A stretch of 64,000 bases of DNA from contig NC_019771.1 of assembly GCF_000317695.1 (NCBI RefSeq), forward strand, positions 1,382,001 through 1,446,000, given 5' to 3'. The notes beneath the pieces were generated by a model that searched no databases, was not told where the DNA came from, and worked only from the letters and a program-made list of their open reading frames with translations. The translations under genes were made by a program, and so were the position numbers. Below, in pieces: positions 26,232 to 39,500 of the stretch (the stretch's first letter is position 1; the number at the start of each line of letters is the position of its first letter). The stretch is from Anabaena cylindrica PCC 7122 (lineage in GTDB: Bacteria; Cyanobacteriota; Cyanobacteriia; Cyanobacteriales; Nostocaceae).

Positions 26232-26402
26232 GTGCGACCTGAACTGGTCGTTTAGAACGCGGAACCTACTCTGCTAAGGGATTCACACCCCTTACCCTCA
26301 CGAAAACGACTCTAAGAAAGAGTTTGGTCACGCCCAAGTAAGTAATGAAACAGGCGGAGTGCAGACCCCGAAAGTAGCCGTAACTAGTACCGTGCGGGTT
26401 TG
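26232..26402 (+). ncRNA. Structured RNA resembling HEARO / IscB omega RNA, without a protein gene
   Basis: A 171-base GC-rich island in AT-rich DNA that folds readily: CGACC (26235-26239) with GGTCG (26246-26250); TAAGGG (26275-26280) with CCCTTA (26289-26294); ACTCT (26309-26313) with AGAGT (26319-26323); and a long-range closing helix of CAGACCC (26362-26368) with GGGTTTG (26396-26402). It contains CCCCGAAAGTAGCCGTAACT, which I recall from the RNA preceding IscB genes in cyanobacteria (HEARO). HEARO copies are reported next to ATGA or GTGA, and ATGA lies 5 bases upstream here. No IscB or TnpB gene follows. The class assignment is from memory. Confidence 0.5.
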
Positions 26403-26404
26403 AA

Positions 26405-26545
26405 ACCTCTTGTTTGCGGTTTGAAAATTATGTTTGCAGTTTCATTTGCAAATAATGTGGTTTTGGAACCCCTCTTATTTGCAGTTATTGTGGTTTCAAA
26501 AATGCCTTGTTTGCAGTTTTATCTCTGGATGTTTGCAGTTCGCTA
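26405..26545. repeat. Five imperfect direct repeats with core TTTGCAGTT
   Basis: TTTGCRGTTN occurs at 26413, 26433, 26478, 26510 and 26532, twice linked to a TGTGGTTT motif (near 26456 and 26490). The cluster lies between the structured RNA and the 3' end of the giant gene. It could be a remnant of a mobile end or protein-binding sites. No function can be assigned. Confidence 0.6.
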
Positions 26546-26581
26546 CACCTATCTCCCCCCAAAATTTTTCGCTCTCCTTGA

Positions 26582-27510
26582 TTATACAACGCCTAATTTC
26601 GCACTAATAATCATGTCGTTATAATCTAGATCACCACCACCAGGTAAATCTTCAAAACCAAAAACATTATTTCCTAGCATCCGAATATGGTCTTTCCCAT
26701 CTGAATTAGCACCTAAATATGTAAAATAAACTTGAGGATCGTTGGCACTACTATTTATATCATCAGGATTACCATCAACGATTACAAATGGTGCATAGAT
26801 AGCTCCACCTAGAAGTTGATCGTTGTATGTAGCACTACCTTGGTTACTAACAGTGAGGTCAATTCCTTGGATTCTTTTGTTAATGGCAGTTTGGATATAA
26901 TTATCATCTCCTGGATTAATATCTGCCATACCATCACCATCAGTATCAATTCCTCCAACTTCATCTACAACTTGATAAAATCCCACATAATTATCATAAG
27001 CTGCTTCTCTAAATACAGAAAACTCAACATTGACCTTCTGATTAACATCCAAATCCTGTAAATGAATGACTTCCCCTTCTGGTTGATTTTGGGTTTTTGT
27101 TCCTATAATCATTGAATCAGTAGTAGATTGAACTCTAATTTCTAGATTATTCCAAGTAATACTAATTCCATCTGTTTCTAAATTCGATAAATTGTAAGAG
27201 ATTTGGTCAGAAAATATCACTTTTTGGACGGAAGTGTTACCTCTGCGTACAGATTCTATAGTGCTATTTTCAACATAGAAAAATCTTACAGAGGCATCAG
27301 TATTAAATTCTACAAACTTTTGTACATCTGAGTTACTAAAACCATTGGGAAGATTAGTAATAGGAGAAAAGATAATTCTTCCTCTTGCTAATGCCGCTTC
27401 TGCATAACCATTTTCACCTGGTTTAAAACCATTGATAGAGCCATCTTCATCGTCAACCAAAACTATTCCTATTTCATTGACTGTGCTAGTGTTTTGATTT
27501 GTTAGAGTAA
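26582..27510 (-). other. DUF4114-containing C-terminus of the giant protein
   Basis: The last 300 residues hold IVLVDDEDGSINGFKPGENG and end in MLGNNVFGFEDLPGGGDLDY-NDMI, the typical DUF4114 signature with acidic calcium-type loops. There may be two related halves. The domain is common at the C-terminus of cyanobacterial extracellular proteins; its role is unknown. Confidence 0.8.
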
Positions 27511-30500
27511 TTTTTATTCTTAGATTTTGAGATTCTTCATCAGGATCATAGAAATAACCTAAACCTAATGGCAAAGCATACTGTAAACCATATTCGCTGG
27601 ATAAAGCATTGGCATCTCGTCGGAGAATATCGTTATTAAAGTGCCGATTGTAGATTTCCCCATAGTTACCCACTGCTTTGATTGCATTAACCGCAAAGTC
27701 AAGGGGTAAAGCATATTCAGATTTGAGTTTGTTGGCAATAGTCGTATCTAAGCCAAGGAAATAATCAAGGGCAAAAGTTGAATTGTTAGTATCATCATCG
27801 TCGTTGTTATTAATAATTATTTGACTGATTTTTTGGTCAATATTGTCCTTATTAATGTCATATTCTTCAGCTTGGACTAAAGCCGTGTAAACCGCGCTTA
27901 CAACATCCATCCACCGAGATTGATTTTCATCAATAACCATGGCGAGGGGTTCTTTAGACAGCACTTCATCTAGGACAAAATGTTCTTCTGGTTTGGAAAG
28001 AGTGGGAATAGCAGCACTTAGGAGAGGTAAGTCATTAGAAATAGCATCTACTCCTCCAGCTTCATAAGCAGTCAACATCTCAGCTTCTGTACTATAGGTG
28101 ACAACTAAGGCCTTTGCACCTAATTCAAATAGTTTGTCTTTAATATTTTGCTCAGATGTTGTGTTTGCTACTACCCCAACTTTGCGACCGTTTAACATCG
28201 CTAGGTTAGAAATTCCGCTGTTCTTGCGTATCATAACCCCTTGACCTGTGTATAGATAGATGGGGGAATAGTCTACACCAAGGCTGGCATCTCTTACTAA
28301 ATTATAGGTGGCTTGGCTAGCGGAGATATCTACAATCCCATTAGCTACATTAGTGAAGCGTTGAACATTATCTTGGACAACAAATTCTACTGCATCGGGA
28401 TTACCAAATAAGGCTGCTGCGATCGCTCTACCCAAATCTACATCAAAGCCTTTAAATTCTCCATTATCTTCGGCTTGAGAAAAACCAGGAGCGTTTCCAT
28501 TGATACCTACTTTGACAAATCCTCGCTCTAGCACTTCCTGAAGTACATCTCGATTGCCGTTATCTATTAGCTCTAAGTTGTCAATAACAGTACCAGAGAA
28601 GGGAGGAGAATAGAGGAGACCACCGTCTCTAGCCAGGAGGTTACGACCGCGTTGTAGCCCCTCAAAATGACGATTGTAGATTTCGGCATAGTTACCTACT
28701 TGTCTAACAATATTGACTGCAAAGTCATTGGGTAAACCAAGGGTAGTGCCTAAATCTCCTTCTATACCAAGAAAGCGGCGGATTTCTGGGGAAGAATCGT
28801 TGCTGGGATTAGCATCGGTGTTGATAGCCAGGAATTTATTGATATTTTCTGAATTAATGCCAAATTCTTCAGCTTGGATGGGTACATAAGTCGTCCATCG
28901 GATCACATCTCCTAGCTGGAAGTCATTTTCTGGGAAATATAGGGATATAGGAACTTTAGCAAACTCTACATCCAAAATTTGATGGTTATCAGGATCGGAG
29001 AGATTGGATAAATTTTCATAAATAACGGCACTATCGGTTGTGTAGGCATCTATTTCTTGGCGATCGTAAGCAGCTACCATTTTTTCAATGGAATCATAAA
29101 GCTTCTCAGAGTAATTGATTCCTTCAACAGATAAAGTATCGTATAGTGCTTCACGAGCTTGAGCTTCTAACTCAACTACTCCGATCATGCGCTCATTTAA
29201 ATCCAGAGCATTATTTATCCCGCTATCTTTGCGTACCACTACCGCTTGATGATCGTAGAAATATACAGGACTTAAATCATTATCTTCTGGAATTAATACA
29301 TTATTAATGTACCTAGTAGCTCCTATATCTTCCCCTGCTTCTACAATTTCAAATTTATCTGCATCACTAAACAGTACCGTAGAAATCGCACGGACAAACT
29401 CAAGGTCAAAGTCGGAACTAAATTCAGATTCTGTGACTAAGAGTTTACCTCGTGCAATGATGTCATCAAGAATAGTTATTTCGGGATTGTCAATCTTGAT
29501 AACAGGATCAAGTTGGGGTGAGGTTGTGATTTCGCCGGTTATAGTATCTGTCAGCGAGATAAAAGTTGGTTGGTCAACTATTTCAATAATCTTGCTCAGT
29601 TCAGGGAAGTAAGAGTAAGTATCTCCTTTATTTTGAACTAGAGCCAGGTTTTCACCGTTGTAATCTAAAACTCCACTGATGAATCGGAACTTACTTAAAT
29701 CAGTAATCCCAAAACCAGAAGCTGATACCTGGATTTTATCTCCCTGATCGGGATTGAAATCGAAGATGGTATCAAATCCTTCATTATCAGAACTAAAGTA
29801 GAATACATCTGCACCCGATCCACCATTGAGGAGGTCATCTCCTGTACCGCCAAACAAGATATCATTACCATCATTACCAAGCAGCCAATCATTATTCGCT
29901 CCACCAATAATGAGGTCATTTCCTCCGTCTCCTTGAATTAGGTCATTACCACCATCACCTTCTATGGTATCGTTGCCGACACCAGATGTAATCGCATCGG
30001 AATCATTGCCTCCAGAGATTTGGTCATCTCCAGAACCACCCCGGATAATATCCTTGCCATTGTTCCCTTGAATAATATCATTATCAAAATTACCTTCAAG
30101 AACATCATCTCCAGCACCACCAGTCAGAGAATCTGCTCCGTGACCACCTTGGATGAAGTCATTACCGGCTTGTCCGTCTAAGGTGTCATTACCGTAAATG
30201 CCTTCTATGGTGTTATCACTTGTATCCCCAGTTAAACTATCGTCTCCTAATGTACCTTTGAGAGTTACACCACTATTGCTGATCTGATTAGTATTTTGAT
30301 CGTTGTCTATGATTTCCACTAATGCCACAGAAGCAGCCGGATCGAGGACAAATCCTTCTCCAGTGGATTTGAGGTTGAGGACTATACTTTCTAAAGTTTC
30401 TTTATCACTGTCATTTGATACAGAAAGGCTAATGGTGGAGGTAGTTTCACCCGCAGCAATGTAAGCTTCCCCAAGAGTGGGTGTGGAACTAGTGTAATCT

Positions 30501-33500
30501 GCGTCTAGGGTAGCAGTACCGGAGAGGGAGTAGAGAACTGTCAGACCTTGATTGGGTGCAGGATGACTCAATTTAATGGTGAACTCTACAGTGTCTTGAG
30601 AATCTTCGGTGATCGCTCCCCGTTCGACACTCACTGATACACTGCGATTACCAAAGGAATTGATATCCCCATCTACCAACATATAATTCTGATACAGGGT
30701 CTTCTCAAATTCTGCCTGTACTTCGGTAATGGTTTTTTCTTGAGAGGCAAGATTCTCAATTAGTTTAGCTACATCATTTTGAACTACCCGTTTCACTGAA
30801 GCTAGGGCAGGTAGTGCTTCCTTAATAGATTTCGATGCTCCTATTTCCTTAACCTGATCTAGGAGTTGATTACTTGTGGCAATCATCTCTGCGGCTACTG
30901 CAATTTGCTCCAAGCTGACGGATGTGGCGTAGTTTTTGACTAGATCAGACAGGAATTTTTTGATGTCTTCAGTATCGGAGAGGTTATAGGAATCGTTAAT
31001 TTCGGGGTTAGTGGCGCGATCGCGCAGAAATTCCGCAAAGGACTCTTCTACTTGGAAGTTATTGGTATTAGTCTGGTCTCCTTGACTACCATTAATCAAT
31101 GAACGACCTTGATTAAATAGGGCTTGTACTTGGATGTGATCTAGATATATGTCTAAACCTAAAGCTTGGTCTTGGCCTACAGCCAGCAGAGAATCAAAGT
31201 TGGCTAAATCAAAGTTAGAATCTAAACCCAATTGGGCTTTGATTAAATCCCCAGCTTGATCCGGGGTTAATCCTCCTCTGACTAAAGGCACTTGCAAACT
31301 GGTAAGAGGAGTAACAATTGCTGAACCTGGTAGCCCAATAAATTTACCTGCTTCTGAGCCACTGGAAGTATCAAAACCACCGATACCAATCAGTTGACCA
31401 TCTTCGATATCAATGATGCCATCGCTATTTTGATCCCACTCTAGGCCAATTTCTAGATTGTACTGACCATATTCATTGGTAAAGGTGATGGGTTCAGCCA
31501 CAAGTTCACCATTGATTTCCAACTCTGTATCCCAAATCCCATTAAAGTTGGAGTCAAAGAAGACTGTAGCAGCGTTAATGTAGCTATTAGAAAGACTGCT
31601 GCTAAAAGTGATACCCGAAGCTCCCACATTAAATTTCGCTACGGTAATGCGGGCTAACTCCTTACTCCACACCGTTTTCATAATTTCAAATAAGCCTGCA
31701 TCAATGCCCACTTTGATTTCACCACTGAGGAAGGCATCGAGACTACCTTTTAGATCGAACAGTTGCAGGGGATTGTTGATGCGGGAAATGATTTCTGAGC
31801 CTCTTACCTTACCATCATTTTTACCCTGTAGCTCTCCTTCATCCACAACATCAAAGCCCAGATAGCCATCTAAACCACCTTTGAGAACAGCTTTAGCAAC
31901 AACGATGCTGGCGGATAAACCTGCGGCTAGGGTCGCTTTGGCACTGAGTTCATCTTTTTCTTTGCCACTGCTATCCCAATCATTGAGATAGAAACCATCT
32001 AGAACTTTATAAATTTTTGAGAGTTCAAAATCATCTGCTTTCCAAGCTTCTAAACCACCAGTGTCATAACCCACTGATAAATCGGTTTTGGCTTCAAAGC
32101 CTAGTTCTAAGGAACCTTTAAGTAATGGGGGAGTGTAGAGAAGAAATTCTTGTTCTTTACTGAAGAAGAAATCTAAATCGGGAATGTCGTAGGTAATGAG
32201 ATCGACGTTGGGTTCACCTAATAAAATGCGGATTAAGGTAATGGGATTGGTAAGAATCGGTAAATCTAATCCGTCTAGATTTTTCAGTTTACTTAAAACA
32301 CTCTTTTGTTCTGGACTGGTAGTGTTGGAGTTTTCTGCTTGTTCGGCTGGAGTTCCTTTAGAAGAAGAGGTTTTGTTTCCTTGTTTATTAGGATCAATTT
32401 TGGCGGCTGAATCTGCTGGATCGTTACTAGAACCTTTGAAATCGTCTAAGTCATAGCTACCAAGTTCCAAAACAATATTTCCATCGCTATCCACCAATTT
32501 TTTGAGAGCATCACTGACCTCAACAATTTTGTTAACAGTGTCAATAAATTTAATTGCTTTGGGAATACTTTCCTTGATGCGCTTAAGGTCTTCATTGGTC
32601 GTGTCCGCTGGAATTGCTTCAGCAATAACCATGCCCAAATCTAGAATCGAAACCCCTGGTTTGCCATCTTTATTAAATTCGTTTTCTAATCCCAGATAGG
32701 AAAATATTTTCGTGTCGGTGTTGAGAACTTTGAGAATTGGTTTTACTGGGTCAATTATTTTATCAACGGTGTTAATAACTGGGGTAGCAAATTTTGTCAG
32801 AAAAGTGCCAAAATCTAACGTGATGTTATTAAATTCTACGCTTAAGCCAGTATCGCTTGCTTCTGATTGATTACCGAAGTTAAATAGGGGTAATCCTACG
32901 CCTATATCTACACCCACTTTTGGAAAAGCAGGACTACCTTTAATACTAGCTTGGGCTGTTAAACCAAGGTTAGCAATACCGGAAAATTGATAATTAAATA
33001 GGCCGAAGAAACCTAACTCTTTGTCATTTTTCCAATTTTGTAGTTCAGTCAAGGTTAGGCGATTACCATCATCTAAGAGTTTGATGATTTTACCTGTACC
33101 TTCTAGGTCATCAGTATCAAATTCATTATTTGGCTGGGAAGATGCTTCTACTACTTGACCATTTTCGTTTTTAGTTAGAGTTCTGTTTTTATCAGAATCT
33201 ACATAACGGATGCCATTTTCAATTCTGACAATTGGATCGAAAATAATATTGAGTTTTTTGTTCCCTTCTAAATCAACGAAAGTGATTGCTTTTTCTAAAA
33301 TGCTACCGTTATTGACAGTTAGACCTAAAATTTGCGCCGCCGTGTAACTTCCAGCAGTGGATAGACCTAAGATTTTGGCTTGGGTAGTAGTGAGACTAAA
33401 GGACTGTAACAGGTTTATATCATCACTCTCTTGATAAGTACCTTCATTACTTTGATTTAATGCCCTATTTTTAGAATCAAATTGATCGATGAAGGTCTTA

Positions 33501-36500
33501 CCACCATTGGTAACTATTTTGTAGGTGATGACATTATCTTCTTGGATTACCCAATCATCATCAGATAGTTGTGGTTCTCCGACATCGTTGATGTTATTAC
33601 CATTGATATCAAAGTATTTACCTTTAGTTAGGTAATCACCGGTACTGTATTTGCTGTCCCCATTTAAGTCTAGGAATTCAATACTGTCATAAATTAAAGC
33701 TTCATCACTGTCTAAAGTCCCATCAAGGTCTTTATCATTAAATTTCAGCTTAATTGTCCCTTGTCCTGGGGCAGTAACTTCTTTTTCATTGACAATTAAG
33801 TCAGTATCAACGGTAAATTCTTGATTATCATCCAGGTCTAAGAAGTCAGTAACGTTTGCTAATGATTCGCCCGTGTCAACTTGGTTATTACCATTTTTAT
33901 CAATGTATAGTTGATTATTATTTGTGATTAGTTTGAACTCTTGGGTAACGCGATTTGACCCATTACCATCAAATTTGCCATTTTGGTTGTAATCTACATA
34001 TTGAAATGTATCAGAGAAAATAAAGTTAGAATTTTTTTCCTCTCCAATGATGGCTTCCTGGAAATTAATTAACGGATCATTGGTACTGACATTGCTGGAA
34101 AAGTCCACTTCTCCATTATCATTTATATCTAGGACTTTGCCAAAAACATTTTGATTTTGTTCGTCAACTAAGACCTTATATTCCCTAGTCAATTCACCAT
34201 CACCGGTTTCGTCTAAATAGGTAATATCTGTACCATTTAGATCAGTTAAGTAAGAATCTTGACCTGTGTACTCAATTTTCGCCGAAGGGATATTTATTAA
34301 TACGGCTTGGGAATTGACCAAGCGTATATTAACTAAAGATTCATTGTTGTCAACTTGACTATTGTTATTGCTGTCTAAAAATAAACGACCAGTGAGAGAA
34401 TCTAAAATGATTTTTTGACTACCGAAGAGAATCTGGTCTTCTTCAATTTTAATTTCACTGGGATCAGTGATGCGGAAAATTTGGCGATCGCCATCGTCTT
34501 TTTTACCGTCATCGTTAACATCAAGATATTTGTTATCACCTTCAGTAATAACCTGATGTTCCCTAGTCCAATAACCATCACCACTGGTATCTAAAAATTC
34601 AAAGGTGGTGTTATTAGGATTGGTAGCAATTTGGATGGAGACTTCAGTTATGTAATCACCATTACCATCATCTTTTTGACCATCACGGTCGAAATCAATC
34701 AGTTTTTGTTGCTGACCATCACTATTCAAATCTGAGAATTGTTGGTAAGTGCTACTGCGATTAATAATCGGTTCAATTAAGGTATTGCGATTACTACTAA
34801 AGTCAAAGTCTACAGAGTTATCCTTATCCTTTTCAATAATAGGTTCTAGAGTACCTTGTTGATTTCCGTCACCATTAACATCTAAAAAGTAAAATGACTG
34901 ACCATTGGGTTTAACTAATTTTGGTTCGCTGAGTTGTTTACCTTCTTCGGGGTAATATTTTTCAGTGAACTTATTATCTCCATTTAAATCTAGATATACT
35001 TCATTATCCTCTTCGAGGAAGAAATATTCAGTTAAAGTGCTGGGAATTGATACGTTGTCTGTTATTGAAGTTGATCCTGCTTGTTCGCCATCTCCATCAA
35101 TATCTAAGAAGGTTGATTTTAAATCCGAACCACTAATTTTTAGTTCGTCGAAACCAGACTGAACATAAGGTTCAGCAACATCAAATAGCCCATTACCATT
35201 AGTGTCCCTAAAAGCAATAGCAGCTCCTTGGACAAATAGACCTTCTCCTTCGATAGCGACATCTGCATCCAACTTATTGTTATTGTTTTTATCAATTTTG
35301 GATTTTTCTGTTTTACTCAGTTCCTCATTACTATCAAAGGTATTATCACTATCTTGGTCAAAGTAGTATTTGACAGAGCCATCAACCTTTTTCTCTTCTA
35401 TTCGGAAGGGTTTAATTTTCCCTTGGTTATCAAACCATTTGCTAGTACCGGGAGTTACAGATAATAGTTCTTCTTTGCTATTTGCATCCAACTTACCGTT
35501 ACGATTTAAATCCAAATAATAACGTTCTACATTACCATTAGTATCTTTTTTCTCGCGGTAAATCCCTTCATTATTTTTAGTTTCTGGAGCATCAAAGCTA
35601 TTATTACCATTCCAGTTCACCCGTTTAGCTTCATTACTAGCTTGGGCTACAGTGGGGAAGGGAGATGCTTTACCTTTAGCATTAACTTGAGTAAAAGGTT
35701 CTTGAACTTGGCGAACCTCATTAATAAAGTTACCTTGGTTGTCTTTATCGGCGCTGTTATCTCTGTCCCTATCTTCACGAATACCGTAACTAAAGGTATC
35801 AACATCTAATAAACCATTACCATTCACATCTAAAAACTTGATGGTTTGGTAATTATCTAAATCTTTAATCCCTGCTTTAAAGGTTATGGCTAATTCTGTG
35901 GGATTTTTGGAATCATCCTTCATATCAAGGCGAAGAGGTCCAAGATTTCCCACTCCCTTAAAGTTATCTAAATCCAGCTTGAGAACAGCATTAACAGCAG
36001 TTTTTTTAGTATCTATGTAGAAACCAAAATCTTTATGTAAACCAAAACCTAAGCCAATATCAAAACTGAAGTTAGATTTTAATTTTCCTTCAGTTTGTAA
36101 ACCAATACCAAGGGCATCTAATCCCAAATTAGCATCTAAAGGAAACTCAAATAGTTTGTATTCTTCTTTGATATTTAAGCTAATGGCAATATCTTCTTTA
36201 TCCATCTCCACTGAGACTTTCACAAAATCTAAGTCTAGTGATTTTAATGCTCCTTCAATGATGGATTTGAGGCGATTAGCTGATAAATTTTGTTGCCCAC
36301 TAATAGCAGTAACCAGTGTATCGCTCACATCCCCAATCAGGTCTGGGGTTTTTCCTTTTAAGCTACCAACTATAGGAACTGTCAGGTTATCCATAGTCTG
36401 TTGGAGACTTGTTAAACCTTCTTGGATTGATTGGGCTGTAGCTTCGGCATTAAGTGTCCGATCTACTACATCAATACGCTGTTTGGGAACAAAGATATTA

Positions 36501-39500
36501 TTATAGCCAGCATCCTGAGAGATTACTTCATAGGTAATGTTGCTTTCATGATAAATCCCTGGTTCTGCTACCCCTTCATCTGTTCCGGTGACGGTAATAG
36601 TTTTTAACTCAAACCACTTATCGGGGGTAATGGTAATTTCTGTGGTTTGTTTATCTACTTGGGTAATGGTGCGATTAATTCCTAAGTTGATATCTGTACC
36701 AATCTGATTACCATTACTATCTTTAACTTTCGCAATTAAAGCTAAATTTCCATTAGAATTACGGTCGAGATTACCAATAATTACCTGTTGGCGATCATTC
36801 CAATTTCCTTCTTCGTCTCCAACAATAATGTTCTTAACTATAGAGGTAAACTCAACACTAGATTCTAAGACAGTAGTAGGATTATTCGCATCGTAAAATT
36901 CTACGGTTAAATCACTGTCAGGTTTTTCAGTGAAGCGGACATCAAAAGCGATGGTTTGACCCCTATCGGAAGTTACGAGACTATTAAGGGTGAAGCCCAG
37001 ATTACCTAAATTTTCAGGGCGAACAAAGCTATAAACTTCTTTATCAACTTTGACAGTGGTGGGGTTAATCGGATTGACAAAATCAATTTCTGATCCGGGG
37101 GTGAGACGGATGGTGACATTTTCTTTTGGTTCGCTCAATAGGGAAACCTTAAAGGTAGCAGTTTGCCCTTCCTCAACTACAGTATTGTCTCCTACTTCGA
37201 CTATTCTAACTCCTGGCACATCATCATCCTGGATGCGGAGAGTAGCTTCTTTCGTTTCTACTAATTTATATCCTTCACCTTCGACTAATTCCACTGTAAC
37301 GGTTTCTTCAAAAATCCGTCCTTTGGCATCATTGAGAATTTCTCCCACCCGCAGAGGATCGAGTTTCACCGTTACTTGCCCTTCATAGACTCCCTTGTCT
37401 TTATTGGCAGTGAGGTTAGATTGCTGGATAATAGTACCTACTAAGTCATTACCAAAGGCAATTTCCGTTTCCTTATTGAGGACTATTTGATTGGGAAAAG
37501 CAGATTTATCAATAACACTTGGAGCAGTTGCGGTAAGTTTGTATGTTCCAGTGTTGGTATCGCCATAACCTGCAACTTCAGCATATAAAGTTTCATCGGT
37601 AGTGGGGGTATAAATCAACCGAGAGTTAACGCCCTCACCACTATCATCATCACGATTGACTTCTTCACCATTACTTTTATAAAGACGTAAATAGGGATCG
37701 GAAAGAGTTCCTTTATTGGTAGGAACACCTTCTAGGTCAAAGGTATACTGTACTCCTTTTGTTAATGCGATCGCAAAGCGATCGCGATCGCCGTTTTCGG
37801 ATACAGTTCCAATCACGGAACTATTGGGTGATAGAAGACCAGAGGTACTGTTATTCGCGGGGAAGTCACTGCTGCCTTCGCTATTGGAGATTGTTGCCGT
37901 GCCTATTTCAATGATAGGGGTGGTGACTTTTAGTCTAATTTCTCCTTTAGCAATATCTACATTTTGAGGATTATCCACCACCTTCAATTCAAAGGCTTCA
38001 ATTAGCTTATCATCAATGGGAACAACAATTAAGTTATTTTGAATTTCTCCAGGGGCAATCCTGACAAACCCTTCGGTTTGCATCTGGTAATCCCCTAAAT
38101 CTAATGTCTTGTTGCCATTTCGATCTTCTCCAGCATCTAAAATGCCATTACTATTAATGTCTTCGTTGAGGTTGGCGCTACCCCCTTTGAGACGATAGTT
38201 AATCTTTAATCCGTTACTATTGGCTGGAACTGGAGCATTAATACGGAACGCAAAGTAACTGGGTTGCCCAAAAACCTCGGAAGCAGTTTCTCCTGGAATG
38301 ATAGTAACGGTGGGTAAATCGTTGTCTTCGATGACTACTGGTATATTGTTGGGAACAGCTTGGGTAAATTGATAATCTTCATCAGCTACCAGCAAGTCAT
38401 AGCCATTAGTTGCCCTTGAAACTCCCGATACTTTAATGTAATATTCTCCGAAGGGTTGACCATTTAAGGAAATCTGCTCAAAGTTTTGAGTGCCAGAATT
38501 ATTGGAACTGTTGGATGTTTGCAGTGGATTATTGAGGTCACTAGCTTTATACAGTTCTAGTTGTAAATCTCCCTGATTGTGGTCAAAGTTAATGCGGACA
38601 AAATCTTGCTCATTGCTAGTATCAGCAATGGAGAACTTAAACCAATCGACATCAGTGGTTTGACTAACATCAGTATCACTGATGGCTAGTTTTGTCCAGC
38701 GATAACCTCCTGTAATTTTTCCTAAATCTAAAGCATTGGCTGCTAGGCTATTATCGGCTTTGGATTCAAAATCTAAACCAAGTCCTGTTTCTACTTGAAA
38801 AGCTATCTCACTAAAGTGCAGATATTCTACTACAGAATCATCAAGGGCTGTGGCTCGCACAGTTTGCTCAAAATTCCAGTTATCAGGGGTAAAGATGAGG
38901 GTGTGAGGTTCCCCTACTAATTCATTATTGAGTCTAATTTGGTCGTTGGTAGGGGTAGCAATAAGGCGAATATCCCCTACAGGTTTAGTATTAAGGCGAA
39001 CACTGTAAACATTTTCTCTGCCTTCTACGGCTTTCCCTGCTCCGGTAATGGTAAAGCCAGCTGTATCGTTATCGCTATTAATTAAGGTAACGGGATTGAC
39101 GGCAAGGCGATGATAATTTTGGTCTTCACTGAAGAGGGTGGGAATAATTTTATAGGACACATCACCATCATCTGTTTGATCATCAACCCCTTTGACATAG
39201 AAAGTTCTGGCTTCTTTCCAGTCATTGGGAGTAAAAGTGATTCCATAAACAGGATCGAGTTCTGATAAATCACTGTTAACGGTGAGCAGTCCTTCAGTTT
39301 CATCCTGACTACCTAGAAATACTGTGACGTTTTCTAATGGTTGCGTATTAAGTTTAACGGTAAAGCTACTACTACCACCAGTTTCCGAGGTGGTATTATT
39401 GCCAGATACCGGGATGATGGTTACTCCTGGGGTATCGTTGTCGATGATAGTAACGGTGGTTTGAAAACTACTAGCTTTATTTTCCAAGCGATAACCTGTA

